Assembly (NCBI GenBank): GCA_963790075.1
Contig: CAWBNG010000007.1
Span: forward strand, 124,001 to 188,000
Source of the DNA: CAYOUV01 sp963790075
GTDB taxonomy: Bacteria; Chloroflexota; Anaerolineae; Anaerolineales; Villigracilaceae
DNA: 64,000 nt
Direction: 5' to 3'
Part shown: one piece after another, positions 1 through 7,316 of the stretch
How positions within the stretch are numbered: position 1 is the first letter of the stretch
How the letters are laid out: each line of letters opens with the position of its first letter
The notes under the pieces: model-generated
Seen by the model: the letters and a program-made list of their open reading frames with translations, nothing else
Told to the model about the DNA's origin: nothing
Database searches by the model: none
Translations under genes and position numbers: made by a program

Positions 1-228
1 CTGGAAATCGCGGACTTCGTCGTCCGAAAGCAGGTGTTCCGAAAACTCGCCGATACCTGTGTTGGTGCCGTACATGATCTCCTTGGCAGCCAGTTTTTGC
101 TCCAGCATGGCGCGGCAGACTTTGATGCGCGCCAGCGCAGGCGGGCTGAGCTCCACTTTTTGGCCATCACGGGCGATGGCGACCAGCTTTTCAAGCGTCA
201 GGCTCGAGCCGTCCAGGACAACCGTCAT
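1..228 (-). CDS. hutH: Aromatic amino acid ammonia-lyase (histidine ammonia-lyase-like), N-terminal part only
   Basis: The first 76 codons of a gene that runs off the left edge. The translation contains YGTNTGIGEFSE, which matches the conserved N-terminal YGxNTGxG segment of the histidine/phenylalanine ammonia-lyase family. In that family it lies near the active site and carries the catalytic tyrosine. Known family chemistry is non-oxidative deamination through an MIO cofactor made from an Ala-Ser-Gly triad; that triad would lie outside this window. The ATG at 228 is preceded by AAAGGAG at a good distance, so the start is secure. Substrate (His, Phe or Tyr) cannot be decided from this fragment. 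Confidence 0.8.
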   Translation of the reverse strand, partial: MTVVLDGSSLTLEKLVAIARDGQKVELSPPALARIKVCRAMLEQKLAAKEIMYGTNTGIGEFSEHLLSDDEVRDFQ

Positions 229-414
229 ATTGCACTCCTTTGAAATTCAAATCACGCGACGAGCTTATTTTACCCCCGTTCAATCGCGGACTCACGCACC
301 CAACCTTTGCCATCCGCTCCCACTACCCAATACCGCGGCTACCTGCGCAACTTCAGACAAAAAAAACAATTACAGGGGGAACTTTCGAGCAAAATCCAAC
401 GTCCTTCAGGCAAG

Positions 415-873
415 ATGAAGCCTCAGATACCCTTCATTTCTGTGATTGGATTGCTGATCATATCTTTGAGCAGTGCCTGTACATTCGCTCCAAAACAAGG
501 TGCAGCAGCCGGTCAGGTTTTTGAGGCGGTCATTAATCGTGATTGCGCTCCATGGGATGGCACAGCGTTTACGGTCATGATTAGATTGACGAATGAATTT
601 TCGGGGTCTTTTATTGACATTTCGATCTGGCAAGATCCAGGCATCAATTTCCCGATCACTTTTTCATTTCCGGATGAAACCGGCCGGCTTGGCAATGCTG
701 TCTATCGGTCGTCATCCGGCAATTCAGAGCCGCTGCAAGGCCGGGTCACACTTCAAGGCGTCCGGCCAGGAGTACCTGTAGATGGGGAGTTCAGCTTGAC
801 ATCGGCAGGAAGTGGAAGCTTCAACGGTAGATTTAGGGCAGAATGGGGAGCGCAAAGCGCGATTTGCGGGTAG
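415..873 (+). CDS. Small secreted lipoprotein of unknown function
   Basis: A 152-residue protein starting with MKPQ, a hydrophobic stretch and a lipobox-like LSSAC, so it is probably exported and lipid-anchored at the cysteine near residue 22. The reading frame is open further upstream to 307, but only the ATG at 415 puts a proper signal peptide at the N-terminus. The mature part is rich in Gly, Ser, Phe and Thr and looks like a small beta-rich domain. No family is recognised. It stands alone between the divergent lyase gene and the PIG-L gene. Confidence 0.6.
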   Translation: MKPQIPFISVIGLLIISLSSACTFAPKQGAAAGQVFEAVINRDCAPWDGTAFTVMIRLTNEFSGSFIDISIWQDPGINFPITFSFPDETGRLGNAVYRSSSGNSEPLQGRVTLQGVRPGVPVDGEFSLTSAGSGSFNGRFRAEWGAQSAICG

Positions 874-919
874 AGCTTTCCTGGCTGGATGCCAGTTCAC
901 GCTGTGCCAGCAGGTCTGA

Positions 920-925
920 TAAAAT
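920..925 (+). promoter_or_regulatory. -10 box for a leaderless transcript of the PIG-L gene
   Basis: TAAAAT ends exactly six bases before the ATG at 932 and there is no Shine-Dalgarno sequence. A weak -35 (TTCACG at 896) sits 18 bases upstream. The same arrangement recurs at five other genes in this window. Confidence 0.5.
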
Positions 926-931
926 CATCTC

Positions 932-1672
932 ATGAGCAAAGAAAAAGAATATATTCCTCGATCAGCCATGTCGATCCACGCCCACCCGGACGACCAGGAC
1001 TTCACCGTCGCCGGCACGCTGGCCAAGTGGGCCCAGGCCGGATGCCAGATCGTGACCGTGATCATCACCGACGGCTCGGCCGGGTCGAACGACCCCGCGC
1101 ATGGTCCCGATTACAAGCCGACCCTGGCCCGCATCCGCGCCGACGAACAGCGCGCTGCCAACGCCGTACTGGGTGTCAAAGAGACGATCTTTCTGGGCTA
1201 CCCGGACGGCGAACTGACCGCCAGCATCCAGTTGCGCAAGGATCTGACGCGCCTGATCCGCCAATATAAACCACAGGCAGTCGTGACCGGCGACCCGACC
1301 GGCTTCTTCTACGGCAACGGTTACATCAATCACCCCGACCACCGCGCGGCGGCTGAGGCTGCGGTCTACGCCGTCTTCCCTTCGGCCGGCTCACGACCAA
1401 TCTTCGCCAACTTAATCGATGAAGGCCTGGAGCCGCATGAGGTCGAGCGCCTGTACATCCACGGCGCTGAAAAACCCGATACCTGGGTCGACATCAGCCA
1501 GACTCTGGAGACCAAAATCGAGGCCCTGAAAAAACACGCCAGCCAGACCGACACCCACGAGGTGGACGACTGGATGCGCGAATGGGCCGAGGAAGAAGGC
1601 AAGGAAAAGGGCTTGAAATCCGCCGAAGCTTACCGTGTGATGATCTTGAAAGAAGAGACGCAACCGGAGTGA
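932..1672 (+). CDS. PIG-L (LmbE-like) family zinc deacetylase
   Basis: 246 residues. Near the N-terminus is HAHPDDQD, the AHPDD(E/D)-type signature of the PIG-L/LmbE family, whose His and Asp residues bind zinc. Further on is NHPDHRAAAEAA, the second conserved histidine motif. Known members remove the N-acetyl group from GlcNAc-containing substrates such as GlcNAc-inositol, mycothiol/bacillithiol precursors or glycans; the substrate here is unknown. The protein has no signal peptide, so it is cytoplasmic. It is monocistronic, with a likely leaderless start, and is closed by a bidirectional hairpin shared with the convergent gene. Confidence 0.85.
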   Translation: MSKEKEYIPRSAMSIHAHPDDQDFTVAGTLAKWAQAGCQIVTVIITDGSAGSNDPAHGPDYKPTLARIRADEQRAANAVLGVKETIFLGYPDGELTASIQLRKDLTRLIRQYKPQAVVTGDPTGFFYGNGYINHPDHRAAAEAAVYAVFPSAGSRPIFANLIDEGLEPHEVERLYIHGAEKPDTWVDISQTLETKIEALKKHASQTDTHEVDDWMREWAEEEGKEKGLKSAEAYRVMILKEETQPE

Positions 1673-1687
1673 CTTGTTAAAAAGTAA

Positions 1688-1758
1688 AACCGCAAAGCTC
1701 GCGAAGAGCGCAAAGAAATCCTTTTAATTTCTTTGCGTGCTTGGCGCACTTTACGGTT
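1688..1758. terminator. Bidirectional stem-loop between convergent genes
   Basis: An 11-bp perfect inner stem (CGCAAAGAAAT at 1709-1719 with its complement at 1727-1737) is flanked by a further complementary pair AACCG/CGGTT at 1688 and 1754. GCAAAG-like heptamers recur inside it. It lies between the PIG-L gene (+) and the polyprenol-kinase-like gene (-), so it could end transcripts from both sides. Confidence 0.55.
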
Positions 1759-1773
1759 CATCCAGCCAGCAAA

Positions 1774-2503
1774 TTAAAAAACCAGCAGGCCGACCAGCAC
1801 CGCCGCCAATGTAACGGTCAGATTATCGATGTCCCTGTACGGCAGCAACTCGACCGCCATCCCGGCCAGGGCGACCAGCGCCAGCGGGAGCAGGAAGGCG
1901 GACCAGGGTCCCGCCAAGATTCCCGCGCGGATATACGCCGCCAGGATCAGGGCTGACACCAGCCAGCCTCCCAGCAGGACCGCCAGGGATCCTGCCACAG
2001 ATTTTTCGCGAACTCCAGGGCAATTTCGGCGAAGCCACCCGCCGCCCGACCAGGTCCGCGATGCCGTCCCCCCCACACATCAGCATCAGGGCCACGATCC
2101 CGACCGGCGAATCCTTCCAGAAGACCAGCGTCAGCAGCACAAAGACGATGCCGTAGTACAGCGGTCCGCGTAAGATCTCGCGCCGGTCTCCCGTGCGCGA
2201 CATGGCCTGCACAGCGGCTTCATCCTTGATGACCCCCAACCCGACCAGCGCGAATTGGGCCGTAATGGCAAGGGGAACCAGGGCTGCCAACCAGCGGGCA
2301 TCCCAGCTATCCTTGAAGAGCAGCCAGCACAACACAAAGATCGGCCCCGTGCCAATATGGATGATCTTGCGGCTCAGGCGGCTCTCGATCCAGCCGCGGT
2401 GAGCCAGGAAGTCCATCAGGCGCAGGAAAGCCAGCGCCACCGCAAAGGTGATGACCAGGGCAAGAAAATTGTTCAAGGCATTCCTCCAATTTGGGTCAGT
2501 CAT
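1774..2503 (-). pseudogene. Frameshifted SEC59/phytol-kinase-like (polyprenol or diacylglycerol kinase) membrane protein
   Basis: Two overlapping frames together make one protein of about 242 residues. The upstream frame (from the ATG at 2503) carries several membrane helices, RKIIHIGTG and CGGDGIADLVGRR, typical of the CTP-dependent dolichol/phytol kinase family (COG0170). After KLPWS the frame is lost, and the downstream frame continues with REKSVAGSL, the expected next family motif, then more helices to a stop at 1774. Dropping one A from the AA at 2011-2012 restores a continuous PWSREKSVAGS. Either the gene is inactivated or the sequence has a one-base error. In the family the product phosphorylates an isoprenoid alcohol or lipid in the membrane. 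Confidence 0.75.
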
Positions 2504-2541
2504 TAAAACCCGCGACGAGCGGATCGGTTTGCCGCAGTAGC

Positions 2542-3411
2542 TCAGCCCCCAAACGTAAAGGTGGGCATACCCTGCACGCCGGTCTTGAGGCGGAATAGAC
2601 TCCCCGCAAGCGGGTAGCGTGCCAGGGTTGCCTGATCCAGGCCAACACGTGCAGAGGTGATGTACAACTCATTCATGTCCGGGCCGCCAAAGACACACGC
2701 GGAGCACTGCAGCGCCGGGACGGGCACGCTGCGCAACAGGTCCCCCGTGGCCGGGTCCCAGCAGGTGACCTGGGCGCCGCCCCACAGCGCGATCCATAAA
2801 TGACCCTGCAAGTCAGACGTCATGCCATCCGGCCAGCCCAACGCCTCCGGCACGCGGATGGCTGTGCGCGGGTTGGCAATCTCCCCGCTTTCCAAATCGT
2901 AATCGAAAACCTGCACCTGACGCGTCGGTGTGTCGATAAAGTAAAACGAACGAAGGTCCGGGCTCCAGGCCAGGCCGTTGGAGATACGCAGCCCGCTCAG
3001 CAGGCGCCGGCAGTTTCCCCGCAGATCGAGGGTGTACAGCGACCCGCAGGCATCTTTTTCGTCGTGATCCATTGTTCCAGCCAGGAAGCGGCCGGCCGGG
3101 TCGCATTTGCCGTCGTTGAAGCGGTTCCTTGCTGGTTCATCCTGCAAGGTCAGGAGTCGGGTTAATTTGCCGGTAGCCGGCTCAAGCCGGGCGAAGCTGT
3201 TCCGCAAGGCCAGGATCAGGCCACCGTTCTTGGCCGGAGCCAGGCATCCGACCATTTCATCCAATTGGATGAATTCATCCTGCCCATGCTGAAACAGGTG
3301 GACTCGTTTCCCCAGGATGTCGACCCAATAGAGCCTCTGGGTGCGCGCCTCCCAGGCGGGACCTTCGCCCAGCTGTGCCTCCGCCTGGTACAGCAGTTCG
3401 ACCGTTTCCAT
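2542..3411 (-). CDS. SMP-30/gluconolactonase family hydrolase
   Basis: 289 residues from METVELLYQAEAQLGEGPAWE; the GEGPxWE segment is the conserved first metal-binding motif of SMP-30/gluconolactonase/LRE proteins. Later motifs also fit the six-bladed propeller: NRFNDGKCDPAGRF (N and D ligands), SNGLAWSPD and LGWPDGMTSDLQGHLWIA. Family members are Ca2+/Zn2+-dependent lactonases acting on sugar lactones. The start at 3411 is one base past the corA stop, with AGG just upstream, so it is probably translationally coupled to corA. Substrate unknown; no sugar-acid genes are adjacent. Confidence 0.85.
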   Translation of the reverse strand: METVELLYQAEAQLGEGPAWEARTQRLYWVDILGKRVHLFQHGQDEFIQLDEMVGCLAPAKNGGLILALRNSFARLEPATGKLTRLLTLQDEPARNRFNDGKCDPAGRFLAGTMDHDEKDACGSLYTLDLRGNCRRLLSGLRISNGLAWSPDLRSFYFIDTPTRQVQVFDYDLESGEIANPRTAIRVPEALGWPDGMTSDLQGHLWIALWGGAQVTCWDPATGDLLRSVPVPALQCSACVFGGPDMNELYITSARVGLDQATLARYPLAGSLFRLKTGVQGMPTFTFGG

Positions 3412-3412
3412 C

Positions 3413-4342
3413 CTAGAACCAATCCCGTTTTGCAAAAATATAGACCGCGATGCCGGTCAGGATGAACGAGAAGAGGATGGTGAAGACGAACGCCAGGGGA
3501 TGATTTTGGAAGGGCAGGTCGACGTTCATGCCGTAGAAAGCGGCCACGATGGCCGGCAGGTTGAGCACGATGGTAATGGCTGCCAGGGCTTTCATGACCA
3601 CATTCAAGTTATTGGAGATGATCGAGGCGAAGGCATCCATCATCGACGACAGGATGGTGGATGCGATGTTGGTCATTTCGATCGCCTGCTGGTTTTCAGT
3701 GACCACGTCTTCGAGCAACTCCTGGTCTTCCTCGTACTGGGCGAACATCTGGCTGCGCTGCAGGCGCTCGAGCATCAGCTCGTTGGAACGCAGCGCGGTG
3801 GTGAAATAGGTCAGGCTCTTCTGAAATTTCAGGATTTCAAGCAGTTCGCGGTTGCGGGTCGAGGCTTGAAGCTGGTCTTCCAACTCATCCACAATCTTGT
3901 TGATCTGGCGCAGATAGGTCAGGAAGCGGTTGGAGGCTGCCCAGAAGATATTCAGGATGAAGCGATTCTTCTTGGAGGTGGTCCAACCCTTGACGCGCAT
4001 GGAAGCGAAATCCTGCAGCAAAGGGTGATCGATCTTGCAAATCGTGATGATATATTCTTGTGTAAGAATGATTCCGAGGGGGATGGTCGTGTATGGAACG
4101 TCTACGCCGCTGCCCTGGAAATAGGGAACCCGCAGCAGGATCAGGGTGAAGCCGTTGTCCTTTTCAGTGCGCGCCATCTCGTCCAGGTCGAGCGGATAGG
4201 TAATCATCTCAGGTGGGATATGCCAACCCTCGAGCCGGGCAATTTCGTCGGGGGTCGGGTCGATCACGTTGACCCAGGCACCGGCCATCTGTTGATCCAA
4301 CTCCTGAACGCCAGCATTGGTGCTTTTGAGAATGGTCAGCAT
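3413..4342 (-). CDS. corA: CorA-type divalent cation (Mg2+) channel
   Basis: 309 residues. It has a long soluble N-terminal domain, then two C-terminal membrane helices with the diagnostic YGMN at the end of the first and a basic C-terminus (AKRDWF). CorA is a homopentameric Mg2+/Co2+ channel of the inner membrane. An ATG lies in frame at 4360, but AAGGAG is placed correctly only for the ATG at 4342, so that start is chosen. The gene is followed at once by the SMP-30 gene. Upstream lie a 46-codon reading frame and a long untranslated region. Confidence 0.93.
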   Translation of the reverse strand: MLTILKSTNAGVQELDQQMAGAWVNVIDPTPDEIARLEGWHIPPEMITYPLDLDEMARTEKDNGFTLILLRVPYFQGSGVDVPYTTIPLGIILTQEYIITICKIDHPLLQDFASMRVKGWTTSKKNRFILNIFWAASNRFLTYLRQINKIVDELEDQLQASTRNRELLEILKFQKSLTYFTTALRSNELMLERLQRSQMFAQYEEDQELLEDVVTENQQAIEMTNIASTILSSMMDAFASIISNNLNVVMKALAAITIVLNLPAIVAAFYGMNVDLPFQNHPLAFVFTILFSFILTGIAVYIFAKRDWF

Positions 4343-4372
4343 AGGCTTCTCCTTTTTCATGTCAGCAGAGCA

Positions 4373-4513
4373 TCAGGGAGACTGGGGCAAGGCAGCCTCC
4401 TGATGGGTTGGTTGTAGGGATGTGTTCCTCAAACGCGAGCGCAGAATCCCAGCCAAACTTGGAGGCTGTTTCTCAGGGGATTCGTTGCGGTCGCCATCTT
4501 CCGTTGTAAACAT
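4373..4513 (-). CDS. Possible 46-residue leader peptide upstream of corA
   Basis: An ATG-initiated frame ends about 30 bases before the corA start. Its product begins MFTTEDGDRNESPEK and contains six prolines. The Shine-Dalgarno match (GAAG) is weak. It is listed because proline-containing leader ORFs are known to control some Mg2+ transporter genes. No homologue is recognised, and it may be non-coding. Confidence 0.25.
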   Translation of the reverse strand: MFTTEDGDRNESPEKQPPSLAGILRSRLRNTSLQPTHQEAALPQSP

Positions 4514-4656
4514 GGTCTTCGTCTCATACGCCAGGCGTACAGCCAGCTTACTGCTGTTTGTAAATCTTCCAGAAATATCTTTGGTCGATATGCCTGCATG
4601 ATACAGGCACGCGCTTCAAATATTTACGCAGCACTCTGTAAGTATAAGCGGATTTA

Positions 4657-4712
4657 TTCGCCCTCACAACTATTTCAAACCGGGTTCGGCGGGCTCAATT
4701 TGTGAGGGCGAA
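4657..4712. repeat. Perfect 13-bp inverted repeat with 30-base spacer
   Basis: TTCGCCCTCACAA at 4657-4669 is the exact reverse complement of 4700-4712. The spacer contains a second weaker GC-rich pairing. It lies in the region between corA (-) and the membrane protein gene (+). As RNA it would make a stable stem-loop; as DNA it could be a recombination or binding site. No T-run follows, so it is not a standard terminator. Confidence 0.5.
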
Positions 4713-4747
4713 ACAAAATGCGCAAGAAAATTGCAACGATCGCCCTC

Positions 4748-4778
4748 TTGACATATTAGAACAATTGTTCTAATATGT
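4748..4778 (+). promoter_or_regulatory. Consensus sigma-70 promoter embedded in a 28-bp perfect palindrome
   Basis: TTGACA at 4748-4753 and TAATAT at 4771-4776 are exactly 17 bases apart. A perfect palindrome runs from 4751 to 4778, with core GAACAATTGTTC and outer arms ending in the -10 box. A dimeric repressor bound here would cover the whole promoter. The core fits the Gram-positive SOS-box pattern GAAC-N4-GTTC, but other repressor families use similar sites. The downstream gene starts at 4825. Confidence 0.8.
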
Positions 4779-4824
4779 AGTTAACTAATCAGCACTACTC
4801 ACGTGGTATTTCAGGAGATTTGCC

Positions 4825-5535
4825 ATGAACCGCTCTTCACCTATTCAATTGCTCGACCTACTCAAGCGCACCAGTCTGCGGCGCGGCTTCGTCTTCGGGT
4901 TCATGATTATCGGCGCGCTTTTAGCCTTCGAAATCTTCAACTACGGCACGACCGATTTTGCCCTGACCGACCTGCTCGGCTCGGAATTAAAATTCATGGG
5001 CATCCGCTGGGCGACCATCCTCTCGATCGCATTTTGTGGGATCGACTTTGCCGGCATCGCCCGCCTCTTCACCCCTGAACAAGGTCGCGATGAACCTACC
5101 GAAGTATGGTACCTGTTCGGCGCCTGGCTGCTGGCCGCTTCGATGAACGCTACCCTGACCTGGTGGGGCGTTTCGGTCGCCATTCTCAACCACCAGGCGG
5201 CCGGTAGCGTACTGCTCAGCAAAGTCACCCTGACCCAAGCCGTCCCCGTCTTCGTGGCCATGATGGTCTGGTTGATCCGCGTATTGATTATCGGGACTTT
5301 TTCCATTGCGGGAGAACGGCTCTTCAGCCTGGCGGAAGTCCAGCCTTCCACACACCGCCGCAGCCAACCGGCCATGAATTATGCGACTCGCTCCCAGCCG
5401 CAGCCGGTTCGCCCATCACCCAAGCCCCTGCCTTCCCTAGGCGGACAGCGGACTGTCTCGCGGAGCGAGCCGACCTATCACCCGGTCGGGATGGGCGCCA
5501 GCGCCCGGGACGAGAACCCCGTACTCCGCAGGTAA
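4825..5535 (+). CDS. Four-helix membrane protein of unknown function
   Basis: 236 residues. Four hydrophobic segments are predicted, at about residues 22-40, 58-82, 94-122 and 135-165. A polar proline- and serine-rich cytoplasmic tail of about 70 residues follows. No enzyme motif is seen. The ATG at 4825 has AGGAG upstream. The gene is monocistronic, driven by the palindromic promoter at 4748-4778 and closed by the strong hairpin at 5586-5626, so it is an isolated, probably tightly repressed unit. The tail could bind a partner, but nothing in the sequence names one. Confidence 0.7.
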   Translation: MNRSSPIQLLDLLKRTSLRRGFVFGFMIIGALLAFEIFNYGTTDFALTDLLGSELKFMGIRWATILSIAFCGIDFAGIARLFTPEQGRDEPTEVWYLFGAWLLAASMNATLTWWGVSVAILNHQAAGSVLLSKVTLTQAVPVFVAMMVWLIRVLIIGTFSIAGERLFSLAEVQPSTHRRSQPAMNYATRSQPQPVRPSPKPLPSLGGQRTVSRSEPTYHPVGMGASARDENPVLRR

Positions 5536-5585
5536 AACATCAGATCGTCTGTTTCCTACAATCTCTCCCCTCTAACCATCCAACC

Positions 5586-5626
5586 AAAGCAGCCGGGCGA
5601 CCCCTGAGGGGTCGCCCGGCTGCTTT
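5586..5626. terminator. Strong bidirectional terminator
   Basis: A 19-bp perfect stem (5586-5604 with 5608-5626) closes a three-base TGA loop. It starts with AAA and ends with TTT, so it works on both strands. It lies between the convergent genes ending at 5535 (+) and 5634 (-). Confidence 0.85.
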
Positions 5627-5633
5627 AATTAAT

Positions 5634-6437
5634 CTAAGTCGGTTTTTTCAGCGTTTCCTGCTTAGATAAGTCAATTTGTTCCCGTGGTTCGAAGACTGAA
5701 AAATAAGCTGCTGGCTGATATCCCTGGCGGCGAAAGATCCGCATGGAAATGTCAGTTGGATTCAAAACGATATGCGTCAAACCCTGCGTCATGGCTTCCC
5801 CGTGGAGGTGTTCCATCAGCGCATTGCCGATCCCCTGGCGTCGGAAAGCAGACATCGTAAAAAGCTGATGCAGACAGCCCACGCCCGGGTAAATCGTGAC
5901 CAGTTGCGCCCAACCGACGGCATGACCATCCCGGTCAACGTAAAAAGTATGCACAAAAGGATCATCTAACAATGCTTCGGAGATATGTTGGCCTTCCGCA
6001 GCCAGACCCGTGTTGGCAAAGTCCAGTTGATCTTTGGTTTTGATCCTGTAAATATTCGGCCAGCGGGTACGCACGATGACTGGCAGGTTCAAAGCCAGGA
6101 ACAAACCGGCGTGCCGAAATACATATCCACGATCAAGGTATTTTTCTTTTAATTCCGGATCAGACGGTTCAGCGTGAAATACTTTCAGCACATACTTCCG
6201 GTCCGTTTCACGCGGATATGCCCGAACAGCATCGATCACGAGTTGCGGCTCAGGATTGAGCGCCAGAAATTCGACCTGGTACGAAGGATTCGCGCCGGTA
6301 TCGCCATAATCGCAAATTCCAATCACACCAGTCTCTTCGTAATGCATCCCCAAAGCCACTTGATAGACGTGGTTTTGGGAGGCGATCATGGCTTCCACCG
6401 CCCACCAATCCGGAATAAGGGATTGCATTCGGTTCAT
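5634..6437 (-). CDS. GNAT family N-acetyltransferase
   Basis: 267 residues. The C-terminal half holds the acetyl-CoA binding motif A, RRQGIGNALMEHLH (R/Q-x-x-G-x-G/A type), preceded by a beta strand (CLHQLFTMSAF) and followed by MRIFRRQGYQPA, the usual motif B region. The N-terminal half is diverged and may be a second, degenerate GNAT fold. It overlaps the upstream GNAT gene by four bases (ATGA), so the two are translationally coupled. The acceptor is unknown. Confidence 0.8.
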   Translation of the reverse strand: MNRMQSLIPDWWAVEAMIASQNHVYQVALGMHYEETGVIGICDYGDTGANPSYQVEFLALNPEPQLVIDAVRAYPRETDRKYVLKVFHAEPSDPELKEKYLDRGYVFRHAGLFLALNLPVIVRTRWPNIYRIKTKDQLDFANTGLAAEGQHISEALLDDPFVHTFYVDRDGHAVGWAQLVTIYPGVGCLHQLFTMSAFRRQGIGNALMEHLHGEAMTQGLTHIVLNPTDISMRIFRRQGYQPAAYFSVFEPREQIDLSKQETLKKPT

Positions 6438-7312
6438 AGGACCCCATCCAATGTACTCTCGCCGTCCGAAAGCACATACAGGCTGTGTGGCTGCTCCCCG
6501 GACCGGTCGAAGATAAAATCCGTCACCAGATACCCCGCAGCAAACATCGTTTCGAGTACCTCGCGTGAAAAGAAGCGCCAGTCACGCCCCAGCGCGAAAT
6601 CCGCCGCTTTGAGCGCCATAAAATCGGCTGGGATTTCGGCCAGTAAGAGGCGCGCCCCCGGCCGGGCGAACTCTTCCGACGGACGGAGCCAGCCACCCGA
6701 TCCTATTTCTGGCTGGTATAGCGGCTGGACTCCGGCTTTCGCGAAATGGCTCCAGCTGAAAGGCTTGCGCGAGCGCTGGCTCAAACGGCGCTCCACGCGC
6801 TTGGTATTGACCCACCAATCTACCTGGAAGCGATCTGAAGGCAACCCGGCGTTCAGGCCGTCGCGCATATCGCCGTACTCCGAACGACGATAGGTGTTGC
6901 AGACTGCACCCAGTTTGGCAATGTTGAGATAGGCATTACGACTGAGCAGCGGATCGTAAGTCCAGGTAATGTGGTCCAGTCCCTGCTGGCGGACCATCTG
7001 CCATTGGGCGCGCTTGAGCGCAAAGCCCAGTCCCGAATCACGAAAATCGGGGTGAACGCCGAGCATGTGTGAGCAGTGCTTGGGATGCGGCCCGTCCGGT
7101 AGCATCACCAGCCCCGGGAAGCCGAAGGCAAAGCCGACCAGGCGATCCTGTTCGAAGGCGCCCAGCGCCAGCCCGCCATTGTGAATGGCAGTCACCAGCA
7201 AATGCACCGGCACAATCTCGGTCTCGCTGTCCGTCCAGACCTGCCGCTGCAAATCTTCAACGGCTTTCATCTCTTCCGGGGTTTCAAGCAGGCGGATGCT
7301 CCAGGATGGCAT
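6434..7312 (-). CDS. GNAT superfamily protein (COG3375-like)
   Basis: 292 residues. The first 150 match the predicted GNAT-like family COG3375: an N-terminal strand, GLALGAFEQDRLVGFAFGFPG, HMLGVHPDFRDSGLGFALKRAQ as the CoA-binding loop, then WTYDPLLSRNAYLNIAKLGA. The remaining 140 residues contain RFQVDWWV, also typical of the family. The biochemical role of this family is not established here. It is the middle gene of a three-gene operon, four bases after the SDR gene and overlapping the next GNAT gene. Confidence 0.75.
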   Translation of the reverse strand: MPSWSIRLLETPEEMKAVEDLQRQVWTDSETEIVPVHLLVTAIHNGGLALGAFEQDRLVGFAFGFPGLVMLPDGPHPKHCSHMLGVHPDFRDSGLGFALKRAQWQMVRQQGLDHITWTYDPLLSRNAYLNIAKLGAVCNTYRRSEYGDMRDGLNAGLPSDRFQVDWWVNTKRVERRLSQRSRKPFSWSHFAKAGVQPLYQPEIGSGGWLRPSEEFARPGARLLLAEIPADFMALKAADFALGRDWRFFSREVLETMFAAGYLVTDFIFDRSGEQPHSLYVLSDGESTLDGVL

Positions 7313-7316
7313 AGGG

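Noticed and set aside
1741..2173. Plus-strand frames opposite the polyprenol-kinase-like gene
   Set aside because: Gln/Arg/Pro-rich antisense translations with no family motif; the minus strand carries the recognisable protein.
3341..4417. 358-codon plus-strand reading frame opposite corA
   Set aside because: The opposite strand encodes a clear CorA with GMN motif and ribosome site; the plus frame has shadow-like composition and no family motif.
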